43,131 nt of DNA from positions 1 through 43,131 of the forward strand of contig CALVDP010000016.1 of NCBI GenBank assembly GCA_944326315.1, written 5' to 3'. The notes under the pieces were generated by a model. The model did no database searches. It saw only the letters and a list, made by a program, of their open reading frames with translations, and was not told where the DNA came from. Each line of letters opens with the position of its first letter. Position 1 is the stretch's first letter. The position numbers and the translations under genes were made by a program. Origin of the DNA: an uncultured Bacteroidales bacterium. Its GTDB lineage: Bacteria; Bacteroidota; Bacteroidia; Bacteroidales; UBA932. Shown here one piece after another: positions 7,333-14,530 of this stretch.

Positions 7333-8469
7333 TCAGTCGGCAAGTTCTTTCACGGCAGTCACGAAGCGATCTGCTGTATCAGTGGAAATTGTCAGCGACG
7401 GCAGCAGCCTTATCACCTTGGGACCTGCAGCGCCTGTGAAGAAATGTCCTTCGAACAGGAGCCGGTCTCTCAGGTTTTCATAGCCGTCCTTGACCTCAAG
7501 GCCGATCATCAGCCCGCGTCCCCTGTACTCCTTGAACGGATGTACCGGATTCCCGCCAGGGCAGAGTGCGTTCCTGAAATATTCGCCTACCTGGGCCGCA
7601 TTCTCTACCAGATGCTCGCTTTCAATGATTTCCAGGACTGCAATGGCTGCGGCACATGCCAGGTGGTTGCCTCCGAAAGTGGTGCCGAGCATTCCGTATT
7701 CAGGCTTGAATGCCGGGGATATCAGTACACCTCCGATAGGGAAGCCGTTCGCCATCCCCTTAGCAGTGGTGACAATGTCTGCCCTGATGCCGGCATGCTG
7801 GTGCGCAAAGAATTGTCCTGTGCGTCCGTATCCTGACTGAATCTCGTCAAGGATGAGCATTGTGCCGGTCTTGTCGCAGATCTCCCTGAGGGCGACAAGG
7901 AAGCCGTCCTCAGGCTCATGTATCCCTGAAACTCCCTGTATGCCTTCTATGATGACGGCGGCGAACTCCCTTGTGTCCAAAGCCTTCTCTGCGGCTTCGA
8001 TATCGTTCAGCGGTACGAGCTCCACATTGGCCGTCGAGTTGAACGGAGCCTGTATCTTCGGATTGTCCGTGACGGCTACGGCACCTGATGTCCTGCCGTG
8101 GAATGCTTTCCCGAATGCGAGGACCTTGGCCCTGCCTGTCTGGAATGATGCCAGCTTAAGTGCATTTTCGTTGGCTTCCGCCCCTGAGTTGCAGAGAAAC
8201 AGGGAATAGTCATCATACCCGCAGGCCTTGCCGAGCTTGCCCGCCAGTTCCTTCTGAAGGGAATTCTGCACGGCATTGGAATAGAAGCCGAGCTTGTTCA
8301 GCTGTTCGGTGACAGCTTTGACATAGTGGGGATGGCAATGTCCGACGGAGATGACGGCATGCCCGCCGTACAAGTCGGTATAGACTTCTCCGTTTTTGTC
8401 CCATAGTGTGGTTCCGAGCCCCTTCACCGGCTCGATATCCCATAGCTTGTATACTTTAAACAGATCCAT
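7333..8469 (-). CDS. argD: Acetylornithine/succinylornithine aminotransferase
   Basis: PLP-dependent class III aminotransferase that converts N-acylglutamate semialdehyde to N-acylornithine. It has 378 residues from ATG 8469. Visible features: LCNSGAEANENALKLA (PLP phosphate site, residues 93-108), FHGRTSGAVAVT, LILDEIQSGYGRTG with the PLP-ring Asp D208, and TTAKGMANGFPIGG with the Schiff-base Lys K237. The active-site region is intact. It is the last gene of the right arginine unit and starts 71 nt after argC, the largest spacing in that unit, so an internal promoter cannot be excluded although none was recognised. Acyl preference cannot be judged from sequence. Confidence 0.95.
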   Translation of the reverse strand: MDLFKVYKLWDIEPVKGLGTTLWDKNGEVYTDLYGGHAVISVGHCHPHYVKAVTEQLNKLGFYSNAVQNSLQKELAGKLGKACGYDDYSLFLCNSGAEANENALKLASFQTGRAKVLAFGKAFHGRTSGAVAVTDNPKIQAPFNSTANVELVPLNDIEAAEKALDTREFAAVIIEGIQGVSGIHEPEDGFLVALREICDKTGTMLILDEIQSGYGRTGQFFAHQHAGIRADIVTTAKGMANGFPIGGVLISPAFKPEYGMLGTTFGGNHLACAAAIAVLEIIESEHLVENAAQVGEYFRNALCPGGNPVHPFKEYRGRGLMIGLEVKDGYENLRDRLLFEGHFFTGAAGPKVIRLLPSLTISTDTADRFVTAVKELAD

Positions 8470-8540
8470 TTCCTTATTCGTTTTATTGTCGGGATGAATA
8501 CCGGCAGAGTCTCCCGGAGAAGGGGCAGGCTTTCAGAGTC

Positions 8541-9512
8541 TTAGAATGCCGAAGCCTTGAGCTTCAGCCCCGCGGTCTCGTCGAAGCCGAACATGAGATT
8601 CATGTTCTGTACCGCCTGTCCTGACGCTCCCTTCACAAGGTTGTCTATTATGGAGCTGATATGTACATAGCCGTCATGCAGCTCGACATGAAGCAGCCCC
8701 TTGTTCGTGTTTATGACTTCTTTCAAGGAAATTCCGTCTTCCGAGTGGAAGACGAAAGGGGAGTCCTTGTAGAAGTCTTTGAAAAGTTCGGTGTATTTCC
8801 TTTCATCCATACCTTCTGCCGCCCTTGTGTACACGCTGGCGAATATGCCGCGGGTGAAATCACCTCTCATTGGTACGAAATTCACCACCGGTTCCTTCCC
8901 GGAGTGCCTTCCCGTGTTTTTCCTTATTTCTGCAAGGTGCTGGTGGGTGAACAGCTTGTATATGGAGATATTGTTGTCCCGATAGCTGAAATGAGAAGTG
9001 CCGGACAGCTTTTTCCCGGCTCCTGTCGACCCGGTAATGGCTGTCACATGTACTTCATCCTGTATCAGTCCGGCATCTGCAAGCGGAAGAAGTGCAAGCT
9101 GTATGGCAGTGGCGAAGCATCCGGGATTGGCAATGTCATGTGCGTTTCTGATATTCTCCTTGTCCCCTTCGCACAGGCCATATACGAAATGACGTCCTGC
9201 ATAGTCTCCGTCAAGCCTGAAATCGTTCCCGAGGTCGATTATCCTGCAGGAATCACTGATATTGTGAGTGTCGATGAATTCCCTGGACAGGCCGTGGCCC
9301 AGACACAGGAAGAGTACGTCAGGGTCTCCGATCTCCGTCCCGAATGTCAGATCCGTCTCGCCGATCAGGTCGCGGTGGACTTCACTTACGGGCGTGCCTT
9401 CGGACGAAGTAGTCGTGGCCGCCGTGATTTCCACTTCAGGATGCCGGAGGAGTATCCTGAAAAGTTCTCCTCCGGTATATCCCGTACCTCCTGCTATTGC
9501 CGCTTTGATCAT
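8541..9512 (-). CDS. argC: N-acetyl(acyl)-gamma-glutamyl-phosphate reductase
   Basis: NADPH-dependent reduction of N-acylglutamyl phosphate to the semialdehyde, third step of arginine synthesis. It has 323 residues. The Rossmann motif AGGTGYTGGELFRIL begins at residue 7, and the catalytic cysteine lies in ANPGCFATAIQLALLP (C132). TGSTGAGKK and a HQH motif in the catalytic domain follow. The length fits the type 1 ArgC group. It starts 12 nt after argG, indicating one operon. Nothing is unusual in its active site. The substrate would be N-succinylglutamyl phosphate if the pathway runs on succinyl intermediates. Confidence 0.95.
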   Translation of the reverse strand: MIKAAIAGGTGYTGGELFRILLRHPEVEITAATTTSSEGTPVSEVHRDLIGETDLTFGTEIGDPDVLFLCLGHGLSREFIDTHNISDSCRIIDLGNDFRLDGDYAGRHFVYGLCEGDKENIRNAHDIANPGCFATAIQLALLPLADAGLIQDEVHVTAITGSTGAGKKLSGTSHFSYRDNNISIYKLFTHQHLAEIRKNTGRHSGKEPVVNFVPMRGDFTRGIFASVYTRAAEGMDERKYTELFKDFYKDSPFVFHSEDGISLKEVINTNKGLLHVELHDGYVHISSIIDNLVKGASGQAVQNMNLMFGFDETAGLKLKASAF

Positions 9513-9524
9513 GATGTCGATGTT

Positions 9525-10736
9525 TTAGTCCTTGACCACGTCTTCGGCATGCGCGCTGTTCACGCTGTAATATATCTTGAGCGGATTCGCAAGCACCTTG
9601 GTGAAGCCCACCACGTCGGCTCCTGTGTAGGACTTGTTGATCTCACCGTATGAGCCGAACTTGGAGCTCATCAGATCATGTCCGCTCGTGCATCCGAGTA
9701 CTGCGAAATGATATGGCATAAGCGCCACTTCCACTTCTCCGCAGACATTCTTCTCCATGCTGTCCATCATGGCTTCCATGTCCCTGAGCACAGGGTCAAG
9801 ATACATGGCCTCGTGCATCTGCTGCCCGTACCAGCCTGCAATCTGGTCTTTCCAGTAGAGCTGGCCTTTGGTCAGGACATGCTTTTCAAGCAGGTGGTGG
9901 GCCTTGATGATGATGAGCGGGGCTGCTGCCTCGAATGCGACACGGCCCTTGATACCTATGATAGTATCACCTACATGAATATCCCTTCCGATGCCGAACG
10001 GCCCTGCGATGTCCTTTACCTTCCGTATGACATCTACAGGAGACATCTTCTCTCCGTTCACGGACACGGGCTCGCCGTGTTCGAAGCCTATCCTGATATG
10101 CTCGGGCGCAGTCTTGGTGACCTTGGTCGGATATGCCTCCTCAGGAAGCCAGCCGTCTGACGAAAGCGTTTCCACTCCGCCTATGCTGGTGCCCCAGAGC
10201 CCCTGGTTAATCGAATATTTGGATTTCTCCCAGGATGATTCATAGCCGTGCTCCTGCAGATACTTGATCTCTTCCTGCCTTGTGATGGAAAGTTCACGGA
10301 TAGGAGCTATTATCTTCACCTCTGGAGCGAGAATCTCGAATACAATGTCGAACCTGACCTGGTCGTTGCCGGCTCCGGTACTTCCGTGCGCTACGTAGCC
10401 TGCTCCAAGCTTCTTCACGAGTTTGAGAACCTCGAGAGCCTGGAACACACGCTCCGAACTTACAGAAAGCGGATATGTGGCGTTCTTAAGTATGTTGCCG
10501 TATATCAGGTATTTGATACCATGCCTGTAGTAGGTGTCCACTGCGTCTATGTTGGTGTGCGAGGCTGTCCCGAGCTGGAGAGCCCTCTGTTCTATGGCTT
10601 TTTCCTCCTCTTTGGAGAATCCGCCTGTGTTCACCATGACGGTATGGACTTCAAGACCTTTTTCGTTTTTCAGGTAAGGCACGCAGAAAGACGTGTCAAG
10701 ACCTCCGCTGAATGCAAGTACGACTTTGTTGTTCAT
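9525..10736 (-). CDS. argG: Argininosuccinate synthase
   Basis: ATP-dependent condensation of citrulline and aspartate to argininosuccinate. The 403-residue length is normal. The PP-loop AFSGGLDTSF lies at residues 8-17, followed by VNTGGFSKEEE. AHGSTGAGNDQVRFD at about 120 is the nucleotide/citrulline segment, and NQGLWGTSIGG is the aspartate-binding region. It is the second gene of the right arginine unit, 52 nt after the GNAT gene and 12 nt before argC. Only one copy is visible. No anomalies were noted. Confidence 0.96.
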   Translation of the reverse strand: MNNKVVLAFSGGLDTSFCVPYLKNEKGLEVHTVMVNTGGFSKEEEKAIEQRALQLGTASHTNIDAVDTYYRHGIKYLIYGNILKNATYPLSVSSERVFQALEVLKLVKKLGAGYVAHGSTGAGNDQVRFDIVFEILAPEVKIIAPIRELSITRQEEIKYLQEHGYESSWEKSKYSINQGLWGTSIGGVETLSSDGWLPEEAYPTKVTKTAPEHIRIGFEHGEPVSVNGEKMSPVDVIRKVKDIAGPFGIGRDIHVGDTIIGIKGRVAFEAAAPLIIIKAHHLLEKHVLTKGQLYWKDQIAGWYGQQMHEAMYLDPVLRDMEAMMDSMEKNVCGEVEVALMPYHFAVLGCTSGHDLMSSKFGSYGEINKSYTGADVVGFTKVLANPLKIYYSVNSAHAEDVVKD

Positions 10737-10788
10737 TTTATTGTGGTTTTATGTCTGTCTGTTTGTCTGATGTGGGAATGTCGAGTGT

Positions 10789-11361
10789 CTATTGCGCCAT
10801 CCGTATGCCGGCATCCTGCACGGCAATGTGTTCCATCGGGTCATACAGAAGCCCGGTGCAGAGGCACATCTTGTAATTGTTGTTCTGGAGGATAGGGAAA
10901 TTCTTGCAGCCCTGGCAGCCTTTCCAGAACTCCGGATCATGCGTCAGCTCCCCGAACGGCACAGGCCTGAAGCCGATCTCATAGTTCATTTTCATGACGG
11001 CAGCTCCTGTGGTGATACTGAATATCTTGGCGTCAGGGTATTTTTCCCTGGACAGCCTGAATATCCTCTGCTTGATCCTTTTGGCAAGCCCGATTCCCCT
11101 AAAGGCGTGAGCCACGATAAGCCCGGAATTGGCTACGTATTTTTTCCCTTCCCAGGTCTCGATATAGGAAAAACCTGCAAATTTCCCGTTCCTGGCGATT
11201 GCAATGACAGATTTCCCTGCCTTCATCTTCTCGATTATGTACTCCGGAGTACGTTTTGCGATTCCGGTGCCTCTTTCCTGGGCAGATATGAACATCTCGT
11301 CACATATCTCCTGCGCGTACTTCGCATGGCCGTTGTTGGCCACAAGAACATCGATTTCCAT
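10789..11361 (-). CDS. GNAT acyltransferase, candidate N-succinyl(acyl)glutamate synthase
   Basis: Predicted first enzyme of arginine synthesis, acylating glutamate's amino group. ATG 11361 gives 190 residues; the longer frame to 11448 consists of leader sequence. A GNAT fold is supported by the acyl-CoA loop in LIVAHAFRGIGLAKRI (residues 81-96, R-G-I-G pattern) and the following beta strand KIFSITTGAAV. The C-terminal quarter carries CQGC (149, 152) and CLC (166, 168), a possible metal-binding cluster unusual for GNATs. It heads argG-argC-argD; in Bacteroides thetaiotaomicron a gene in the equivalent place was assigned by fitness data to N-succinylglutamate synthesis, as I recall. No argA or argJ is visible. 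Function is inferred from context and the succinyl-type ArgF'. Confidence 0.8.
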   Translation of the reverse strand: MEIDVLVANNGHAKYAQEICDEMFISAQERGTGIAKRTPEYIIEKMKAGKSVIAIARNGKFAGFSYIETWEGKKYVANSGLIVAHAFRGIGLAKRIKQRIFRLSREKYPDAKIFSITTGAAVMKMNYEIGFRPVPFGELTHDPEFWKGCQGCKNFPILQNNNYKMCLCTGLLYDPMEHIAVQDAGIRMAQ

Positions 11362-11480
11362 TTCTCTGCTATCTATGATTAACTGGTTTTTATCCTGAAA
11401 AACAATAAAGCCCCTAACGGCAAGACAAACCTCGATTGTCAATTGCAATTAATGCTTTCATATATGTATCTGTACTTTGG

Positions 11481-11510
11481 AAAAGGCGAGGGTTTCCGAA
11501 TGTCACCCTC
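11481..11510 (-). terminator. Possible attenuator hairpin in arginine leader
   Basis: On the minus strand GAGGGT (11510-11505) pairs with ACCCTC (11493-11488) and is followed by GCCTTTTCC. The loop contains ATTCGG (11501-11496), which can instead pair with CCGAAT (11520-11515) at the end of the leader ORF. The two pairings overlap topologically and are probably exclusive. The U-tract is short (four), so this is a weak intrinsic terminator at best. ACCCTCG can also pair, with a bulge, to CGAGGT near 11434-11429. Confidence 0.4.
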
Positions 11511-11570
11511 CTATATTCGGACAAGGACAGATGCCGCAGCCAGGCCTCGTCGGACTCTGTTGCCAGGCAT
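11511..11570 (-). CDS. Candidate arginine leader peptide (19 aa)
   Basis: A short ORF reading MPGNRVRRGLAAASVLVRI lies in the leader of the GNAT-argG-argC-argD unit. Four of 19 residues are Arg, at positions 5, 7, 8 and 18, encoded AGA, CGA, CGA and CGA. In the first half of proS, read by eye, Arg is mostly AGG with some AGA, CGT and CGC and no CGA, so CGA looks rare. An in-frame ATG at 11603 would extend it to 30 residues but sits only about 3-5 nt after the predicted transcription start. The ORF overlaps hairpin arms at 11571-11566/11535-11530 and 11520-11515/11501-11496. No Shine-Dalgarno is seen, which is normal in this phylum. Translation is unproven. Confidence 0.5.
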   Translation of the reverse strand: MPGNRVRRGLAAASVLVRI

Positions 11571-11612
11571 CACTATGATAGATATGTTTTTCCTCAAATC
11601 CATAAAACGGTG

Positions 11613-11641
11613 CAAACATACGAATATTTTTTCAATTACAA
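11613..11641 (-). promoter_or_regulatory. Promoter of the GNAT-argG-argC-argD unit
   Basis: On the minus strand TTG (11641-11639), an 18-nt spacer and TATGTTTG (11620-11613) match the Bacteroidota -33/-7 pattern well. The predicted start near 11606 leaves a leader of about 245 nt before the GNAT ATG, long for this genome and containing the candidate leader peptide. Confidence 0.65.
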
Positions 11642-11740
11642 GCCTTTTTTCGGAAATACTCGTATTTGTCACTGCATATTCGTGGGCCTGTTGTTTTCCG
11701 GATACCGTATTCCCCGATGGAAATCACGGACAGCTACCAT

Positions 11741-11955
11741 AACGTCATTAACGTCAGTTCGACGAATTATTCTGTTCAATATCAGAGATTCCGTCGAACT
11801 GACGTTACGATTTCTTCGAAATCCCTTTCCTTTTTCGTGTCACCCCTCTTAAATTCTCCCCTGCGTAGGGGAGAACTTACGCCGGACTTCGTCCTCTATA
11901 GAGGTAATTCGATGAAATGAATGGAATGAATTTCATCGAATTCACGTTCATTAGG
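11741..11955. repeat. Mosaic palindromic intergenic repeat, copy B
   Basis: Second copy of the element at 4770-5245. Hairpin 1 has arms 11749-11767 and 11788-11807 (core CAGTTCGACGAAT). The mini-hairpin GATTTCTTCGAAATCC follows at 11809-11824, then CCCTTTCC-TTTTTCG-TCACCCC, a perfect 8-bp hairpin at 11854-11875 (TTCTCCCC/GGGGAGAA), the GCCGGACTTCGTCCTCTATAGAGG block from 11881, and hairpin 2 with arms 11906-11918 and 11930-11942. The remaining bases 11642-11740 and 11956-12075 show no gene or clear signal. Confidence 0.75.
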
Positions 11956-12075
11956 AAATTTCATCGCAGGCATGCATCGTCCGGCTGCGATACAGCATCA
12001 TATATGCGCTGTCATGAAGTACAGGAAATATGGTAATTTCCGCGAATAAATGACAATTACCTGAAGACCGACGAT

Positions 12076-13776
12076 ATGAGAACATTCCTGGCGACATTCC
12101 CTGTGGCAATGCTTCTGATACTCTGTTCCTGTACGGACAGAGAGCAGACAAGGATACTCGATGAAGTTCAGTCCTACATTTCGGAAGCTCCTGAACAGGC
12201 TCTCGAAACCCTTGATTCCCTGTCTGCGGCCGGCGACATACGCGGACGGGAAGAACATGCCCGCTTTGCCCTTCTGTATTCCATGGCCTTGGACAAGAAC
12301 GGCATCGATTCCGTGGATGACAGTCTGATCAATGTCGCCGTGAAATGGTACTCCCGGCACGGGAATGCGGACGAACGGCTGAAATCGTACTATTACTATG
12401 GGCGCATCTGCCAGAATGCCGGAAACAATGAGGCCGCCATGGAGAGTTTCGTGAAAGCTGAGCAATATGTCGGAAAGGCCGATGACCATGTGGCGGCAGG
12501 CCTGCTATACATTGCCATGTCCAATATTTCAATGGACATATTTGACACGGAAAAAGTATTGGAATACAGTTTGGCTGCAGAGTCTTGTTTCAAAGAGGCT
12601 GGGGACAAGAACAGGTATGCCCACTCTCTTATAAATACTTCCATATATTATTCCATAAAAGAAAAGTATGAGGACGTTTCCTCTGTTTTGGATACCGTAC
12701 GTATATTATGGGATTATCTTGATATTGAAAACAGAAAAGCCTACTTCCATATATTGCTTGGACTATATTCAGATACAGGAAAATACACTGAATTGCAAAA
12801 GACTTTGGACCAATATATCAGCTATTTCTCTGCAGAAGACATTGATTGGCTGAATGTTTCATCATTCTATCTGGCATTGGGTGACACTGCCAGGGCCGAA
12901 GAAGCCATAAGAAATTACGAAAACAATAATGAGGATTACAGAAATGATCTTAAATATTACCTGTATGCCTCCAATCTATATGATACGCTCCGTCACTCGG
13001 ACACGGCTTTTTCGTTATATAAAAGGTATTCTGAAATTTCAGATTCGTTAGATCTGGTAATTTTCAGCCAGAATACGAAATCAATTAGAAGCACGTACGA
13101 AAAAGAACTCATGATAGAAAAAAGCAAGTACTCGAAGACGGTAATTGCTTTGGTTTCGTTTATTGTTATTATCCTTTTGATTATCATTATCTGCCAAATC
13201 TTGAAAATACTGAAAACCAGGGAAGCCGAAAAAATTGTAGTTGAACAAAAGAATGAAACTTTGTCCGAAGAAAAACGGATACTTGAAGAAGAAGTAAACG
13301 AATATAAAAAGAACTATTCAATTTTAATGAAAGAACGGGATGCACTTTCGAACATGATAGAAAACAACCCGCCAGTAGACAGGCTTTCAATGAAAATAAT
13401 AAGTGACAGGCTAAAACTCTTAAATGACTTTTTTGCAGCAGCCATTGTCGATGATGACAAAACCGACAGTCATACTAGACAAAAACTTTATAAACTGGTC
13501 GAAGACAAGAAAACCTTTATGTCTACGACGAGACTGGCATTTTCTGCTGTCCACCCCCGATTTATAAATTATCTGGAATCCAAAGGGCTATCCGAATGGC
13601 AGATAGAGTTCTGTTGCCTTTTTACGCTTGGCCTGTCCGGGAAAGAGGTTGGCCAGTACATCCAGAACAAGAGGCATTATATCGAAAGTTTTAAAATAAG
13701 GCAAAATCTTGGACTGTCCGAGCACGATACGAATCTTGGAATTTACCTTAGAAAACTGTTGTCAGAAGACGAGTAA
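12076..13776 (+). CDS. Lipoprotein-anchored TPR / transmembrane / HTH regulator
   Basis: A 566-residue putative envelope-spanning sensor-regulator. The N-terminus is a signal peptide with a lipobox-like LCSC (Cys19). Residues ~30-350 are helical TPR-like repeats that would lie in the periplasm. Residues ~355-378 form one strong transmembrane helix, followed by a charged coiled coil (~380-435). The last ~60 residues (LSEWQIEFCCLFTLGLSGKEV and on) resemble a LuxR-type HTH in the cytoplasm. This architecture recurs in Bacteroidota beside secreted-protein genes. The first ~450 nt are GC-richer than the rest, and the composition change lies inside the gene. The following three secreted-protein genes on the same strand may be its targets. 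Target and ligand are unknown. Confidence 0.75.
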   Translation: MRTFLATFPVAMLLILCSCTDREQTRILDEVQSYISEAPEQALETLDSLSAAGDIRGREEHARFALLYSMALDKNGIDSVDDSLINVAVKWYSRHGNADERLKSYYYYGRICQNAGNNEAAMESFVKAEQYVGKADDHVAAGLLYIAMSNISMDIFDTEKVLEYSLAAESCFKEAGDKNRYAHSLINTSIYYSIKEKYEDVSSVLDTVRILWDYLDIENRKAYFHILLGLYSDTGKYTELQKTLDQYISYFSAEDIDWLNVSSFYLALGDTARAEEAIRNYENNNEDYRNDLKYYLYASNLYDTLRHSDTAFSLYKRYSEISDSLDLVIFSQNTKSIRSTYEKELMIEKSKYSKTVIALVSFIVIILLIIIICQILKILKTREAEKIVVEQKNETLSEEKRILEEEVNEYKKNYSILMKERDALSNMIENNPPVDRLSMKIISDRLKLLNDFFAAAIVDDDKTDSHTRQKLYKLVEDKKTFMSTTRLAFSAVHPRFINYLESKGLSEWQIEFCCLFTLGLSGKEVGQYIQNKRHYIESFKIRQNLGLSEHDTNLGIYLRKLLSEDE

Positions 13777-13909
13777 AAGTCCCAATTACTGCTCAATGTA
13801 AAACTTTGCTTCCATCCCTAATTGTCTTGTTTTATAAAGTTGTTGATTATTAATAATTTAATGGTGTAAATTTCTTCATTTTCAAGATACATGTAAAACT
13901 TTATACACA

Positions 13910-13917
13910 TAACTTTG
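13910..13917 (+). promoter_or_regulatory. Promoter -7 box for the small secreted protein gene
   Basis: TAACTTTG fits TAnnTTTG and predicts a start near 13923, about 22 nt before the ATG at 13945. The flanking 13777-13909 is very AT-rich with no gene. Confidence 0.55.
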
Positions 13918-13944
13918 CTAAACATAACAATTAAAAATTTTATT

Positions 13945-14343
13945 ATGAAAGTTTTTATTAAATGTATCAGCACCATTATTGCCGGACTTCTGTTATTGTG
14001 TATCAGTTCGTCAGCCGACGGAAGTAATGCTTCCGTTAATGAAAACCAAAAAAGCATCATTTTAACAAAAGTCCATAGAGGTAAACATAATGGACGTAAT
14101 GTTACTGCTGATGTATCTGCTACCTTTTATATTGAGAAGAATCTCATTGAACTCTTTTGCATGGATACTGACGAGACCTCTGTCTATATCCTTTCATCGA
14201 CAGGCGAGGAAATCTCATGTGACGGTTTCAATTCCGACATGACACCTTCCTATACGGTAGAGGCTCCCGATACTCCGGGGACCTATTGGATAGTCATAGA
14301 TTCTCCTGTCATCTATGCCGAAGGATCCTTTGTTGTAAAATAA
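13945..14343 (+). CDS. Small secreted protein, DUF3244-like
   Basis: A 132-residue exported protein of unknown function. A basic start and hydrophobic stretch (ISTIIAGLLLLCISSSADG) form a signal peptide of about 27 residues; LLLCIS does not make a good lipobox. The mature part is predicted beta-rich, with VSATFYIEKNLIELFC, VYILSSTGEEI and a C-terminal PGTYWIVIDS...GSFVVK segment. This layout resembles the DUF3244 small proteins of Bacteroidales, a match made by memory rather than search. ATG 13945 is preferred over the ATG at 13915, which falls inside the -7 region. It lies between the TPR-HTH regulator and the large lipoprotein. Confidence 0.7.
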   Translation: MKVFIKCISTIIAGLLLLCISSSADGSNASVNENQKSIILTKVHRGKHNGRNVTADVSATFYIEKNLIELFCMDTDETSVYILSSTGEEISCDGFNSDMTPSYTVEAPDTPGTYWIVIDSPVIYAEGSFVVK

Positions 14344-14437
14344 TGATTATTAATTGTTTCAATACTAAAACAACAGCTAAGACAACAGCTGAAACAGCAC
14401 TTGAAACGATGCTTATAAAATAAACTGAAAGCCGAGA

Positions 14438-14465
14438 GCATAGTCCGAACGAGTTCGGACTATGC
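14438..14465. repeat. Perfect 12-bp palindrome with CGAG loop
   Basis: GCATAGTCCGAA, loop CGAG, TTCGGACTATGC lies between the small secreted protein and the large lipoprotein. There is no T-tract on either side, so it is not a standard terminator. The surrounding 14344-14530 also repeats the phrase CAATACTAAAAC at about 14361 and 14512. It could be an operator, RNA-processing hairpin or repeat remnant. Confidence 0.7.
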
Positions 14466-14530
14466 CGAGGCGCAGCGTGATTGTAAACAAAGTTTAAAAT
14501 AAACGATAAACAATACTAAAACATACTTCA

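Noticed and set aside
8661-9653. Plus-strand frame of 330 codons across argC
   Set aside because: Fully antisense to argC, whose motifs are intact; it also spans the argC/argG junction.
11530-11580. SAM-I-like GCCTGGCAAC phrase in the arginine leader
   Set aside because: The rest of the S-box core, including the GGA and kink-turn sequences, was not found, and the downstream genes are for arginine. The phrase falls inside the leader ORF.
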